From Taenia hydatigena (Eukaryota; Platyhelminthes; Cestoda; Cyclophyllidea; Taeniidae), in NCBI GenBank assembly GCA_036345935.2, contig JADWOT020000004.1:7102168-7166167 (forward strand): a stretch of 64,000 nt of DNA, written 5' to 3'. Below, in pieces: positions 37,513-49,376 of this stretch (position 1 is the stretch's first letter; each line of letters opens with the position of its first letter). The notes beneath the pieces are model-generated. The model was not told the DNA's origin and ran no database searches. It worked only from the letters and a program-made list of their open reading frames with translations. The position numbers were made by a program, and so were the translations under genes.

Positions 37513-38472
37513 TATCGTGGCGGTATGTTTGAGTGTGTGACACGATCAATGGTTTCAATCGATAACCTCACCATTTGAAAGTGAGCAGTGCTTGTGTCTG
37601 GTGACTACACTGCCTTCACGCTGGATTGTGGTGCATGGTGGAGGCTAATGATGAAAATTATTACTCGCACGACTGGAAAGATGTGCTGCTTTGTGGTGTA
37701 GGTGAGGTGTAGGTGCGTTGAATGTGCTTGTGGAAGTGATAGCAACCACCCACAACGATGAGGCTGTACTGTCGCCTCACAATGCCAGTGAGCTGGAAAT
37801 GCGAGTGGAATAAAAGTGTTACTCAAATGACTTGAGTAGTGGGTTTCTGTTGCTGCGTGTGACGGGAAGACAGGTGTGAGTGTTGAAGGCATTTATGCAG
37901 CGCATCCAGTATGTGCATTTTCGATGGTGGTGGTAAGGAAAGAACCAACACATGTTACACCGGTGGGACAGCAGGCTTGCTTTGCAAAGAAGGGGAGGAA
38001 AGAGAAAGGAGGGACGGAAGAAAGGAAGGTAGGAAGTAAAGAAGGGAAGAATGAAGGGAGGAAGAAGTGGTTAGATGTGTCACACATGCAAGACGGTGGT
38101 TGGTAGCCGTAAGATAGAATGATAAAGTGGTAAAAAATAGTTCTCGTTGAACTTAAGATGGTGCATTTGAAGGAGTAGCTTCTACTTTGAGTCATTGCCT
38201 TATTGGTAGAGCTGTCCTTTTGATGAGCCCCCATATCCGCCATAAGGTGTTGCACCCAGTCGCCACAATCGTGCCAATACGTGAGGCCTCTCATTGTTAG
38301 CACTGTGGTTCCTTTCATGAGGGACATTATTGTTCGCCCTGTGGGGAGTAACATACTTCCGATAAGTGGACTAAGGTCTTTTCAAATGGATTAATTGAGC
38401 AATGGCTTTTTCAAGCAGAGTCATTGTAGTTCAATTGCATGATTTGCTCATCGGTAGAAGAATTAACTGCGT

Positions 38473-38832
38473 CTATTTATTCGACCACGTTCGGAAGTGA
38501 GTATTAAGATTGGACGATAGCAAAAGCCCATCGAGACACCTATGGAAGATCTTGCATGGTATACGCAAATCATTCCTTACATGATCAGCATGAGCTCTGT
38601 ATTCGCAAAGCGTGAGATCGTGACTGACTCTGACCCATCTGTTTTTCTCTTCGCATTCATCTGACATCTCATCTCTGCCATCGCTGTCCAGTAGTTGTTC
38701 TTTTTCATGATTGACCACTTGTTTGAAATTAGCTGAACTAGTCTGCACCATGCCATCTCCATGGGGTACAGCAATGTTGAATGTGTCGTAGCAACCTCGC
38801 GACTTCCAGAAATTAGCGCATTTTAACATCAA
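38473..38832 (-). CDS. Unidentified ORF, left-arm copy
   Basis: A 119-codon frame: KCANFWKSRGCYDTFNIAVP at the start, DGRDEMSDECEEKNRW in the middle, and the shared end HDLTLCEYRAHADHVRNDLR to HFRTWSNK. The same beginning exists in the right arm (about 56,030-56,170), but there a segment of about 176 bases is inserted after CTGGACA and the frame stops. No family is recognised; it may be one exon of a longer gene. Confidence 0.3.
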   Translation of the reverse strand: MMLKCANFWKSRGCYDTFNIAVPHGDGMVQTSSANFKQVVNHEKEQLLDSDGRDEMSDECEEKNRWVRVSHDLTLCEYRAHADHVRNDLRIPCKIFHRCLDGLLLSSNLNTHFRTWSNK

Positions 38833-39231
38833 ACAAGGTTAGCAAATACAGTGTAGTCAGAAAAGTGGGAAAACGATGGTGTCGCAGCAATGCATAATTA
38901 TATGGCTTAATTCCCTCCCCACCTTATTCCTTCTCCCTCTTTCCTCCCTCTATTCAAGCATATTAAACCCCCCACGAGCGAAACAAAAATACTTCATTGT
39001 TTCCCTTTCTCCCTATAATGTTATGTGGCATTCACATTTATCTTCAATTCATCTTATTAACCTGATGATAGCCACCCAATCCTTTTGTGTAGCATTCTAT
39101 GACAAGAGGATTTCACCCTTTGCACACGCATGCCTAATTTCTTCTATTGTTTCCGCATTTCTAATTCTTGCGCTTTTTATTTACTACATTCTGATTTCTC
39201 TACAATACCTCAAAGTTAATGCATTGTTTGT

Positions 39232-39447
39232 TTGATTGCCGGTGTCGGCTACGGTGACTTGGGTGACCACATTGCTCCAAAGGGGCGAGCTGGCCTTTGG
39301 ACCACGCCACCAGTCTCTACACTCTGCTTGCTGAATATGTGTACATTCTATTTAAGTTTTATGCCCTCTTTTGCTTTTAATGAAGTCTTGCAACGCTACA
39401 TCACATTTGTTGCACACATTGAAATTGCCCAACCGCTTTCCAGTTAG
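39232..39447 (+). CDS. Short ORF with a GYGD motif (left arm)
   Basis: The frame reads GVGYGDLGDHIAPKG followed by WTTPPVSTLCLLN. The GYGD-then-APK pattern is vaguely like the first pore loop of a two-pore potassium channel, but the Thr before GYG is absent and the expected flanking helices are not clear. The right arm keeps the segment (near 55,540-55,626, -) as GFGYGDLGDHVAPNG. A decayed exon or chance are both possible. Confidence 0.15.
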   Translation: MIAGVGYGDLGDHIAPKGRAGLWTTPPVSTLCLLNMCTFYLSFMPSFAFNEVLQRYITFVAHIEIAQPLSS

Positions 39448-39785
39448 TGTTCCACAACAAAGAACAACTTATTGCTGTGTTTTAGCATCCCTATTCTTGA
39501 GACCTATTTGCTTTTTGTCAACTACTTTTCCTTTGCCATCGAGACCCATCAGCGTGGTTCTACGACGTTCTCATGGTCGTCGCCGTTGTCGCCTTGTGAG
39601 GCAAAACCTCTCCCCAATGCAGCATCACGAGGAAACATTAACTCCTTCTTAGATAGCTCGAACGAGTTCGTTTTCTCTAGGCCCCGTAGATTACATTTAC
39701 GTGTCGCCATGGTATGCAACAATGCAATGTCACGTATTCATTTGAGAAGTAACTTGCGCGAAGCTCTACCACACAAATAATGAGG

Positions 39786-40139
39786 CTAATTTTCAAGCGA
39801 AACTATTGTTATTCTTGCCAAAACGAATTTTGGACGCTGAAAAACAATTAATGATCTCATAGCGAATACCTTCATTTTACTTCCATCGTGACAAGTCTGA
39901 CATAAAGAACATTTCATGTTATTTCTGATTTGATGTTTCCACCACATGCCTACATCAGAACATGCAGGCCAACAGTCCAACATAACTTGGCAAAGGCGTA
40001 AGATACAAAAGACTGCAGACACACCAGCAGATGGTATTGAAAGGCGTTCGACAAACCAATCTCCCACAATAATCCCCATCCCGTCTGTATGTTCCATCAG
40101 TCTTTCATTCAACTCCGCATAGTTGTCCTGGGGTGGCAA
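39786..40139 (-). CDS. Unidentified ORF, left-arm copy (117 codons)
   Basis: Frame with NYAELNERLMEHTDGM and IIVGDWFVERLS near the start, then CQVMLDCWPACSD and KCSLCQTCHD. It is preserved at 54,711-55,064 (+) in the right arm with substitutions and no frameshift. There is no ATG at the start; a possible acceptor (ATTGCCACCCCAG) precedes GACAACTATGC, so it reads as an internal or last exon. Not recognised. Confidence 0.35.
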   Translation of the reverse strand: MPPQDNYAELNERLMEHTDGMGIIVGDWFVERLSIPSAGVSAVFCILRLCQVMLDCWPACSDVGMWWKHQIRNNMKCSLCQTCHDGSKMKVFAMRSLIVFQRPKFVLARITIVSLEN

Positions 40140-40351
40140 TAGCTACCACGTCTGCTTAAGGGAACCGCGTGATGGAATGACAACACAACTACCATTTGGA
40201 ACGCATTGCAGAGGAGATGGTGTCGTGAGATTAATCAAGCAGCATGGAGCCTTCCCTCCCTTCTCGCCTACTTAGCATACATGCCCATGTGCAGAGCGAT
40301 TGGAGGCATCTTATCTTCTTACACAAACATCCCCCTTTCTGCTTCACACCC

Positions 40352-42025
40352 ACCGACCCAATTACCCACTAGTTACACATTCTGCACCTTCTAAAGCCAT
40401 TCTTAAGGCTGAGTGATAGCATGCCACTCCCCCTAAAGACTCATGCCACCTCCAACATTGGGCAATCTACTTCAAAATGCACTCATTACCTGTACAGCCA
40501 ACAATTATCTGCCACCCAACAAAGCAAGAGCAGTTCTACGCATCCTGAAGCAAATGGGTTACGGGTAGCGAACCTTCAATCCACAATAGAACATCTCTAT
40601 CACTAATTCATACATACGTACTGCAGTTTTGTCAGCATTTGCCTTCCCCCTGAAGACAAAAGAGGACATCATACTCGGGTTGAATATATACGCGTGCATT
40701 CAACATACCACTGCGAAGAGATACAACGATGGCGCATTTAAGTGGCCTCACCACCAAAATCCGTCATTTAATGAACCACCAACGCATAACACGGTTCACT
40801 TCGCCTTGTCCGGCGCCATCCGCCGTGCTCTCCTTGGTAAGGCTACTGCATCGTCAGTCTCCCCATCTCCCATGCTGCTGAAGGTGGTAGCGGCAACAGA
40901 GCGAGCGTCCGTCAGTGAGACTGTTCACCCTTATCCTCTACCATCCCCACAACCTCGTCAAAACAATGAGCACATTGTATAAACCAACAGCAGCGCAATT
41001 AACAAAGGCATCGCGACACATGGAAGGCCGAGTACTACACCACGCGCCACTGTCGAAATAAGACAATGTGCTATTGCGTGACATCTCGTGCACACGCTCC
41101 ATTGCAGTGGTAGAGCATCCACACCCAGGGGCCCCAGAAGGATGAGCAAAGGTCGAATAGTCAATGCAGACAGGCTCCATCCCACTACCAATCGTCCGTG
41201 GGCAGGAATACATACACTCGACACTTACATCAGTGCAAATCGCCACCCCACTCACTGATCTCCCACTGCATCGCAAACGCGATCACACCAGGAGCAGCCA
41301 CGCAGCACTCGAGGCAACTCCGACTCCAACACTGGCTGCCTGCAAAATATTAATATTTCTGTTATAGAACATCCCTAAGACCATGCTCGACCAGGCAGTC
41401 AATATGAAGAAATGACTACTCGTAAAGAATCCGCTGGCGCATCCACTCAACACCTGCATCACATGCACGCGGTAACCCTAACGTCCTGCCTTACACCGAT
41501 CACCTACACCTACACCTCGTCATACAAACACCGACTACTTCACTTCCATGTGATTACATCTTAGTGTGCACTGATAAACCCAACACACTCCCTCCTCCTC
41601 CTCCTCCTTTCCCTCATACGTCTTGCACACTGCAATGCCATCCACATGCAACCACCAAAACACCCGGACAGTAGAGGTGGAGATCCACTTCATTTGCGTG
41701 CGTCGCGTTGCTATTATCGCATCTCATATCCCATGTGAAACGCGTAGTAGGGGAAATCTGTGCTTAGTCTCTTAAAGTATGTTGTTGACACGAAATTCAT
41801 ATTCCCTCCATTAAGCTCAATCCTTAATATTTAACTCAGTCAAGTGGTTTGGTGAGTGGGTAAATGCAACAATTAATGAAAAGGTGGGAGAAAGGGAGGA
41901 AATAAAGAGGGCTGCATTGAAGCGCCGTTCTGAGTCATCCAACGGTTTCCACTTTCAGTCCTTCTTTCCCCTCTCACACTCTCTCTGCTTCGCCTCTACC
42001 GCAATCGTTCCTTTGTCTTTTTCAG
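40352..42025. other. Loop, left part: no supported gene
   Basis: C/A-rich sequence in which the longest frames (up to about 117 codons) are compositional. An upstream exon of the 42.0 kb gene may lie here but I could not place it. Confidence 0.4.
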
Positions 42026-42387
42026 ATGAACATGCAGATCACTTCACGTGTGTGGATGAACTGCGTGCGCCTCTGGTGTCGTTTGTGATGCGATGCAAGG
42101 ATTCGTCTAAGCACGATATTGCGAAATGGCACCGGAGGCATCCATTATTTAGTTGCATAGAAACCTTTAGGGGTATGTGACGAATTCTTTTAATTTAATG
42201 CATACTTTTCACTGCGTTAACTGTTTTGCACTTGCTTACAATGGTTCTTACATGTGTTGACGAGCACTAACTAAACAGTGGCAGCAGCAGCAGCAGCAGC
42301 AGACCTAGTGGAGTGCAACAAAGTGCCCGATATCCATGTCCCACTGTGGAAGCAGTGTAGCACGTTGCTCATGACTAGGCCTAACTA
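42026..42387 (+). CDS. Unnamed gene, last two exons
   Basis: Exon 42026-42172 follows a strong acceptor (CTTTGTCTTTTTCAG) and ends at a GTATGT donor. It reads EHADHFTCVDELRAPLVSF then MRCKDSSKHDIAKWHRRHP. The 106-nt intron ends in ACTAACTAAACAG. The junction codon GTG (Val) is followed by six GCA codons (a CAG-type repeat read as polyalanine), DLVECNKVPDIHVPLWKQC and a TAG at 42385-42387. Phase is 1 at both ends of the first exon and matches the second. No family recognised; the upstream exons are not identified. Confidence 0.4.
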
Positions 42388-43592
42388 GATCACACTAGAT
42401 TGCACTGGAAGATAACAGGCTAAATTAGCCACCTAGGCTATATTGTGACAGGCTTGAATAAGTTAGGAAAGAAGGGCGCGGGTTGACACACACAGTGAGA
42501 AAGTAAAGAATGCTTAGACTGAACACTCCCTCATTACGATATAATCTGCTACCAGCAATTACGGGACAAGGGTTTTCCACAATGTTTGGAAGGAGAGTAG
42601 TAGACATTGGTGAAGCGTATCGTTTGTGATCAAATGGCTTGTACAGTTCAATTCGGGTGATGCCTAGTCACTCGAAGGGCATCGCTTCCGGTGGGACTCC
42701 CTATTTTGAATAACGAAGAAGAGGTGCATGTCTCTCCTGCCTTAAACTTTATTCGGGATCAGTGTGCGAGGAGCAAGCAACAGCGCTATCCAACCTGAGT
42801 GATGGTGCAACATTGGATTCACTACTCCTACATGGACATTGAAATTAGTGTGGCGGAGGCTGACTGCCACCCAGCTGACATGACATGGTACGTGGTGGGT
42901 AGTAGGATTGGCAGACCATGAATTTGTTCTTCCTGTACCTTCTCCACGCACGTCTAGAGTGGTTTGCTGAGTGAATGTCCGAGTGGGAGAATGACGTATG
43001 GTGGGACTGACTCGGAGTGCCACGACTGCTGAGCGAATGGACATCTCATCATCATGGATTGCCTCCGAATCGTCCAAACACGGAGGTCATCTCATAGACC
43101 TGAAGCATTTACCACTTCATGTCTCAAGGACTGTGCTTTCAGCGTGTGCGTATGGTGGAATGTGGACAGAGTTTCTCGTGGTGGTGAATGGTTTACTTAC
43201 AGAAGACTGAAGGTCACTGATAGGCGAGATCCTTCTACTCGATGAAAACCGATACAACTGCACTCACTTTGCGATATTCAACCAGATGCCTTTTCCACAC
43301 CACAGCAACTGACATTAACGACAGTTTGGCCACCTTCACAGGTAACAAGGATGCCAGTTGGATGATCACGAAGCAGCAGTGGTGGAGTACGAGACACGTT
43401 GAGGGGAATTCACTGAATCCGGCTCCGATTTCTTCCCTCTCCTTTTTCAATCCTCCTTGTGGCAACCTCCCCACCTTAGTACAGTCTTCTCACATTGCTC
43501 TGCTCTCTGTGTACCAGAGGACGCATAATTGGCCTTCACTCTGTGTGATTGACACTTGATGGAGTGATGGATGGATGGATGGTCTCGTGTAG

Positions 43593-45162
43593 GATGAGAA
43601 GGTTAGCGATAAGCTGGACATGCGAACGCCGAGACCGTCACTACCAGTGGGTAGTCTGGACTGCGAGCCAGTCGTGGCACACTTTCAAACGACTTTACGC
43701 AACTTGCTCACCGCTCATTAACAAGTGAGCATTTGATAAGTTCTTGCCATAGAATAGCACCACTGATTTGTTGACTAAGTGACAAGTGGCTTTTATTTGC
43801 TGCAGAAATGCATTCTTAGCAGTAAATAACATCATACCGGTGCCAGAACAAAAGATGCTCCCAAGCAGCTGGAACAGATGTTTATCTGGTGAAAGAGGAC
43901 TTCACAAAAAATCCTGACGGTGACGTAGTCTCTCACCGTGCAAATGGCTACGAGTAGATAGCCCGGACCGAAGTTACTGTTTCTTCCACGCGAGCAAGAA
44001 TAAAGTCAGTTCTTGTACACAAGCCGAATTGGACAATAAATTGGATCGGAAAAATGGCAAACTTTGCAGTGTAGCAAAATCTACGCTTGAGGTGGTCAAC
44101 ACTCTCCTCAGCCATCAGACAATCGCATTATCACCCACGAACTAGAGCAGGCGACGACGATGACGACGACGACAACCAAGACAGATTTGGTTAGGATGGT
44201 CAATAAATAGGGAGACGTCTCCTTTTTTGAGGACTGGTAAGTGTATGGAAGCGTTCACAACGATTTGCACCTTCGAAGGCTTGGCAGACGTCAGACACCA
44301 GAACAGCATTCCATCCTTGGACAGTCAGAAGTGATGATTATTGTGCTCATTATGGAAAAGTATATAAGTGCATTGTGTGGTGTTAAAATTGGCCACAGAA
44401 TGAAAATTTGAGCAGGCTTGCCTCTCCAGCACCAAAACGTGGTTGCCTGATGGTGGGCACAAAAGTGAATGTTTTACGATTTACGTGGGCAAACCAATCG
44501 AGTGTTTGTAGTACTTCCATTCTTTAAATGTGCTTTGTAGGCCAGAGGCGGGAAAAGAATTTGAACCACGTGACGGAGCAGTGGTGGTCGAATCTCACGC
44601 CTCACCAATCCACGATTACTGCGATCAGTGTCACAAGCAGGGTCACAAATTGCAACTAGGAAATTCCAATTTCCACTTTAATTTACATCTTGACTGCCAT
44701 ACCTTCACCCAACAAAAGTAAGTAAATCACTTGCAGTAGTTTCTAAAGGGAATAAAGTGCGCCTCTCTTTAAGCAAACATTGGTGCCAATTTTAAGAGGA
44801 ACTTAATAGCCGCCCATCCTTCGGACGGACGGCACTTGGGTGGCATTTTCCAGCTAAACGCTGACCTGATGAATTGCACATGAAGTAACCGTCTGAATCA
44901 GACACACTGTGCTCCTTTTATGAATACTGCTTGTTCACACCTCAGTACATGCAATGACGTTCACATCAAGTTCCTCCGAAACATTACTCCACCGCATCAT
45001 GTTCGTGTCGCGTTTGAAGGGACAATTAGGACAGTAGTGCATTCCGCGGATGTCAAGTTGGCTCGTGCTTACGTTAAGTGGCTGCAGTCGCACCGAATGC
45101 CTGCTCATTACAAATATCCGCTCGTTACAAAGGCAACGTGTGATGGAGTCACGCACTCCTAA
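43593..45162 (+). CDS. Unnamed multi-exon gene in the loop
   Basis: Exon 1, 43593-43724 (ATG at 43594): RRLAISWTCERRDRHYQWVV, ending at GTGAGC. Intron of 81 nt with strong acceptor TTTTATTTGCTGCAG. Exon 2 from 43806 joins in phase: KNAFLAVNNIIPVPEQKM, SSWNRCLS. The frame then meets two TGA codons before DSPDRSYCFFHASKNKVSSC; a 69-nt (or 66-nt) GT-AG segment starting at 43889 removes both and keeps frame, though its acceptor is poor. That exon continues as TQAELDNKLDRKNGKLC to about 44,100-44,150; its end is uncertain. Exon 44541-44717 (acceptor GTGCTTTGTAG, donor GTAAGTAAA; 177 nt) has HDYCDQCHKQGHKLQ. The last exon 44946-45162 joins in phase (FLRNITPPHHVRVAFEG, KWLQSHRMPAHYKY) to a TAA. I do not recognise the protein; Cys/His pairs could bind metal. 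Confidence 0.45.
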
Positions 45163-48100
45163 GCTGCCGCATTTCTGGGAGGAGGATAGACGAATGTTGG
45201 CTTAGGAGATGGGCTACTTTGAGTTGACATCTCCGCTGCCTCCGGTTGGCGTTCTTTACTCCACTTTGTACTCGTCACCTCTTCATATTTGGCTCTAATC
45301 CGACAGCTTCTCACAATGCACATCGAAATCACCCCATCAGTTAGTCGTTGCTATCTAAATTTGTTCAGTACTTGCAACTTATTTAAAGCTGTACCTGAAA
45401 CAGCAAAGCCTTTGAAAAGTACAATTGCCAGTTGCAATTGTCATCTTGTAAAGACTTGAGATTAGTCGTGTATGTTCTGCAACTTATCTTGCAGCTAGAA
45501 TTAGAGTTCCGAGCTTGTTAAAATGTGGAGGTTTGTTTCATCACGTTCCCTCTGTCTCGATAGAAAGAAGTTCTTTCATCTTCGATGGCAGCCAACAGCA
45601 ACGGCATCAGTGTATTCTGCCTCTACACATGGCGATGCAATCCCATGCTCATTTAAAGCCTATTTTTGCATTCATGCTAAAATGTCCCTTTTTTGATAAC
45701 CTTTTGCCCGCACTACATCCTTCACCCGCCTTTTTAGCGTTAAACGCTCATTTATTTGAAACACGCACTTTACTTTCTTGCATAAGAGTTTCTTGTCTAA
45801 AAAGAGAGTGATTACATTTTGGACACCCACTCTCGATGGCTTTCACATAGTTTTAAATGATGTACCACATGCCCACAATTGCACCCAGTCACACACACTC
45901 ACTCACACACTCACACCTACACCGCTTGCTTTGATAACTTCTTTTCCTAACAGCTAAATGCATGCGACAAATGCTCGAAGTGCACACTTGTACTAAGCCT
46001 ATCAATTGTTAGGCAATCAGGGGGACATTGATGCATTTACCACCCGTCGTCCAGTATGGATTAAACTGGTCCGATGCCGAACACTTTTAACTGCTCAAAC
46101 AACTTTTAATCGAGTCGTTCCATTTGCCAACATGAAGCTTGGTATTTTACAAAATTGAAGGCAAAAAAATAATCTAAAGCAGTAAGCCTCAAAATAATAA
46201 CAAATGCTCTGTCATTTTATTCCCACACCAACTACCTCTACATCAAATTTTTCCTCGCAATAGTACCAGCCTCTAAGCAAATCAGTAGTCATCTAAGAAT
46301 AATTTTAGGCAAAGTTTTGCGTTTAGTGACACTTTTCACCAAGCATTCATCTTAAAACATCGTCGGAAGCCTTAATTTGCTCTCAGAATAAGAAAATGCC
46401 TTGAGAGCTTCTAATCACAACACTGATGCACAATGGGAACACTCGAGTTTAAAGGGTTCCCATTCCGTCAAAAGACAACATCACCGTCATCATCTGCATC
46501 AACAACTACGACCCGGTTTCTTTGGCGTGGATGTCAGCTATAAATGCGAGTTCGTTAACTTATTTACACAACGCTCTTTGGGGTGTTGACTGAAAGCTCT
46601 GCAGGAAATAATGATTTTCGCACTTGAGGTGAAAAGTGCAAAACCTTTGGCAAGATCAGCATTAACACAAATAAGCTTTTGTGAACCTCTTTGCTGTGAG
46701 TCTGGCACTGCAGTACGAAGACCTCCATTTAGCTGTTTTCAATTAACTGAAAATAGCATAGGAATAGTTGTTATTTTGACCCCATCTTAGGCCTAACTTC
46801 TTGAGTTAATCATCGTCTAACAAGGAAGAAAAGGGCTGCAAAAGCGGAAGCACAAGAGGTGTCGCTATGCAGCTACGAAAAAGCAGGTATGATGCGATAG
46901 TTTAAGCAAGTTAGGGTGGGATGGAGGGGTAGGTCAGTGTATATTTAAGGTATCGAGAAGCACCGATGTGGTTTTGTCGCCATTCATTGTAGATTCATTC
47001 TATCCCTTAGGAACTCACAAAGTGCTGCTACTCATATGCATTTCGACTCATGCATATGTATTCGTTTACCTAGACCCAACTGCACCAATCCATCCACCCT
47101 TGCCTCAAGCTCCACTCTGAAATGCCAGTTGCATCCATAAAGACTTCGCTTTGCTTGCTTTATGGATCTGAACTAGATGCGAAACGCTAGAATGCTCTTG
47201 TGACATTCTATGCGAAATTGTCTGCTTCATGCACTACCGCATTTTCACCGCGGCATACAATTCCATTGTGCTATACACCTATGCGTTTCGCATTTATCCA
47301 AGCACAGCTTTTAATAAATAAGAGCTGGAAATCTCAAGTCTCTAAATTTCAGAGCGCTGTTGGAAGCGAAGTACTTAAGTCTATTGTTTGCATCTTCACA
47401 TTGATGCACCGGAATAGGCTCATTGGAACGACAATCAAAGCATGAATTGTGAGTATGCTATTGCGAGATCACATCCTTGCCACTTTTCTTGCCTTTCCTT
47501 CCCAAAAGCACTAGAAACATTTGTTTTGGAAAGGCCTTGAGGCACTGAATGCAGCTGTTAATGGTAATGGTTCTGCTGTAGTTTGTTAGTTTCTTACTTC
47601 GTCGTAATTGGAATGCCCATGTTGAGCTTTAATTTGACTAGTATTTTATTTCACCAGTCGTGATAATTATGGCAAGATGTTTTTCATCTCTGTTAAATTT
47701 AGCCTACTCTCAAGCGTTGATCCGTCTTCTGTAGACAGATTTATTTAAGTACGTTCCAGTTCGAAAGGAACCCAAACATGCAATATTGTTGAAAGAAATG
47801 TCACACGTTCCATTTAGTTACTGTTTTCTTTTCCTTTCGCACCACTACTTAGGTAGTTAAATAACCATTTAATTGGAAAATCCTACGGCTAGAGACCATT
47901 AACTTAGTTGCTGAATATTTTTAGTGCAGTTGCCTTCTTTACGCCTACAAGAGGTTGCACCTCGAAATTCTTCACGCGCCATTCGCATCATTCTTGCTAA
48001 ACGATGAGTGAAGGCAAAAACATGTATGATGAACGGTTTCTGCCTAAACTCCTGCTCTCCCTCAAAAGTCGATTCGTGCTAACTTGAAACAGTTAGTGGG

Positions 48101-49376
48101 ACTCGCGTAACCACAGCGACGTTAAATACAATAAGCGCTAAAACGCCACATCATCGGAATCGTAGGCGCGATCAACGCAATCAGGCTTTAAGATTCCATT
48201 TTCGATGAGGTTAGGTGGGCGAATTTTATTAGAGAGTATGGACTGGAAGATAAAATCGCAGCAGTTACAATAGATAAGCCCTATATTTGAGCTTGAATGG
48301 TCGCAATGAAGTGGACAGTTCTATTTCCCTCTACTCCTAATTGTCCTACTGTTGCATGGCGGCTATCATTCGCATTGGCAGTAAAACCTTAAAGGTATCT
48401 CAGGGTACTGCCAACAGAGACAGCAATGCTGCAAAGAGAGAAAGCGGGCTTGGTGCCGGTATAAGGAATGTATAAACTTTTAGTGTAATTTTTATTGCAA
48501 CCTCTCTTTCATTGTGTGGAGGAGCGTATTTCTTACCTCCAGACAGTATGCGTGTGACAATGGCCCAAAGAGCCGTGTTAATGGAAGAGTGAGTGAACGA
48601 GTGGGTGTGTGGTTGTAAATGCATGGAGAAGGTATTGTAAATGAAGCCAGTGAGCCGCTTCATTGGAGCCCTAGCTGTTGGAATTGGCGCAAAACACGAC
48701 AGTGAGGTTAAATGGAGTTTACCCTTTGGCACACAAAATCTGGCAGTGAACCAGCAACAGTTAAATTGCTGACAGCTCAATAGAAAAGATTTGTTGCGTT
48801 ACAACTTATCAGTATTTCTGCACTTCCGACGCATATTTGTGGGTCGCAGTTTTCTATAACACAATATCTAACTATGAAACTTTTGGCTGTTCGATTGGAA
48901 AGAAATGAAGCAGAGCTTGAACAACAGTGTGACAATGCTTAAGTAATGAGTTCTGTGGTCGAAAATAGGAAAGAATATTTTCAGGGCGACGTTTATCTGA
49001 ACAAGGCATATTCCAGGCCCTGAAGGCAAGAGAACGCATCACGTCTCTGGCGGTAGAAGTAGAGCAACTTCATTGAGGCAGAAATGCTTTCCTGATCAAA
49101 AGAAAGTTCTTAAATATGATAACAGTTCCTCCAGCTGCTATTACGGGATTTTGGAGTTACGCCGCAAACACGTGACAGAGACATCTGGTTCAAAGTTCAC
49201 TAAATACCTCACATCAGGATGAGATGTTCAGGAAGTGCTCACCTCTTCCTGCTGAATTCCGAAATTAGGTCTGCTTCAATGCTTGGTGGAGAGTGCAGAT
49301 ATGTGGCTTTTAATGTATGAACATTTGCCTCAAGAGGTTTGTTTAATTTTAGCACAGCAAGTAAGTAGGACTATTT
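45163..49376. other. No supported gene
   Basis: AT-rich with short frames only. The frame of 126 codons at 48400-48780 (-) has no motif. (CA)n-like sequence lies near 45893-45915. Nothing else was seen. Confidence 0.45.

Larger units (their letters stand above)
31963..40351 (-). repeat. Left arm of the large inverted repeat (8.4 kb)
   Basis: Reverse complement of 54,502-63,497. The outer end is at 'gcaagcaaatacttac' and the inner end at 'tctgcttcac'. Arms differ by scattered substitutions and several indels. Across one 103-codon frame (32,677-32,988 against 62,468-62,779) the translations differ at 6 positions. The left arm carries a block (about 34,785-35,430) absent from the right arm and lacks one that the right arm has. 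Confidence 0.9.

Noticed and set aside
42742..43077. 111-codon minus frame with acidic start
   Set aside because: The nearby GTAAGT donor and GCTTCAG acceptor on this strand lead into frames closed by stops, so no consistent model could be built.
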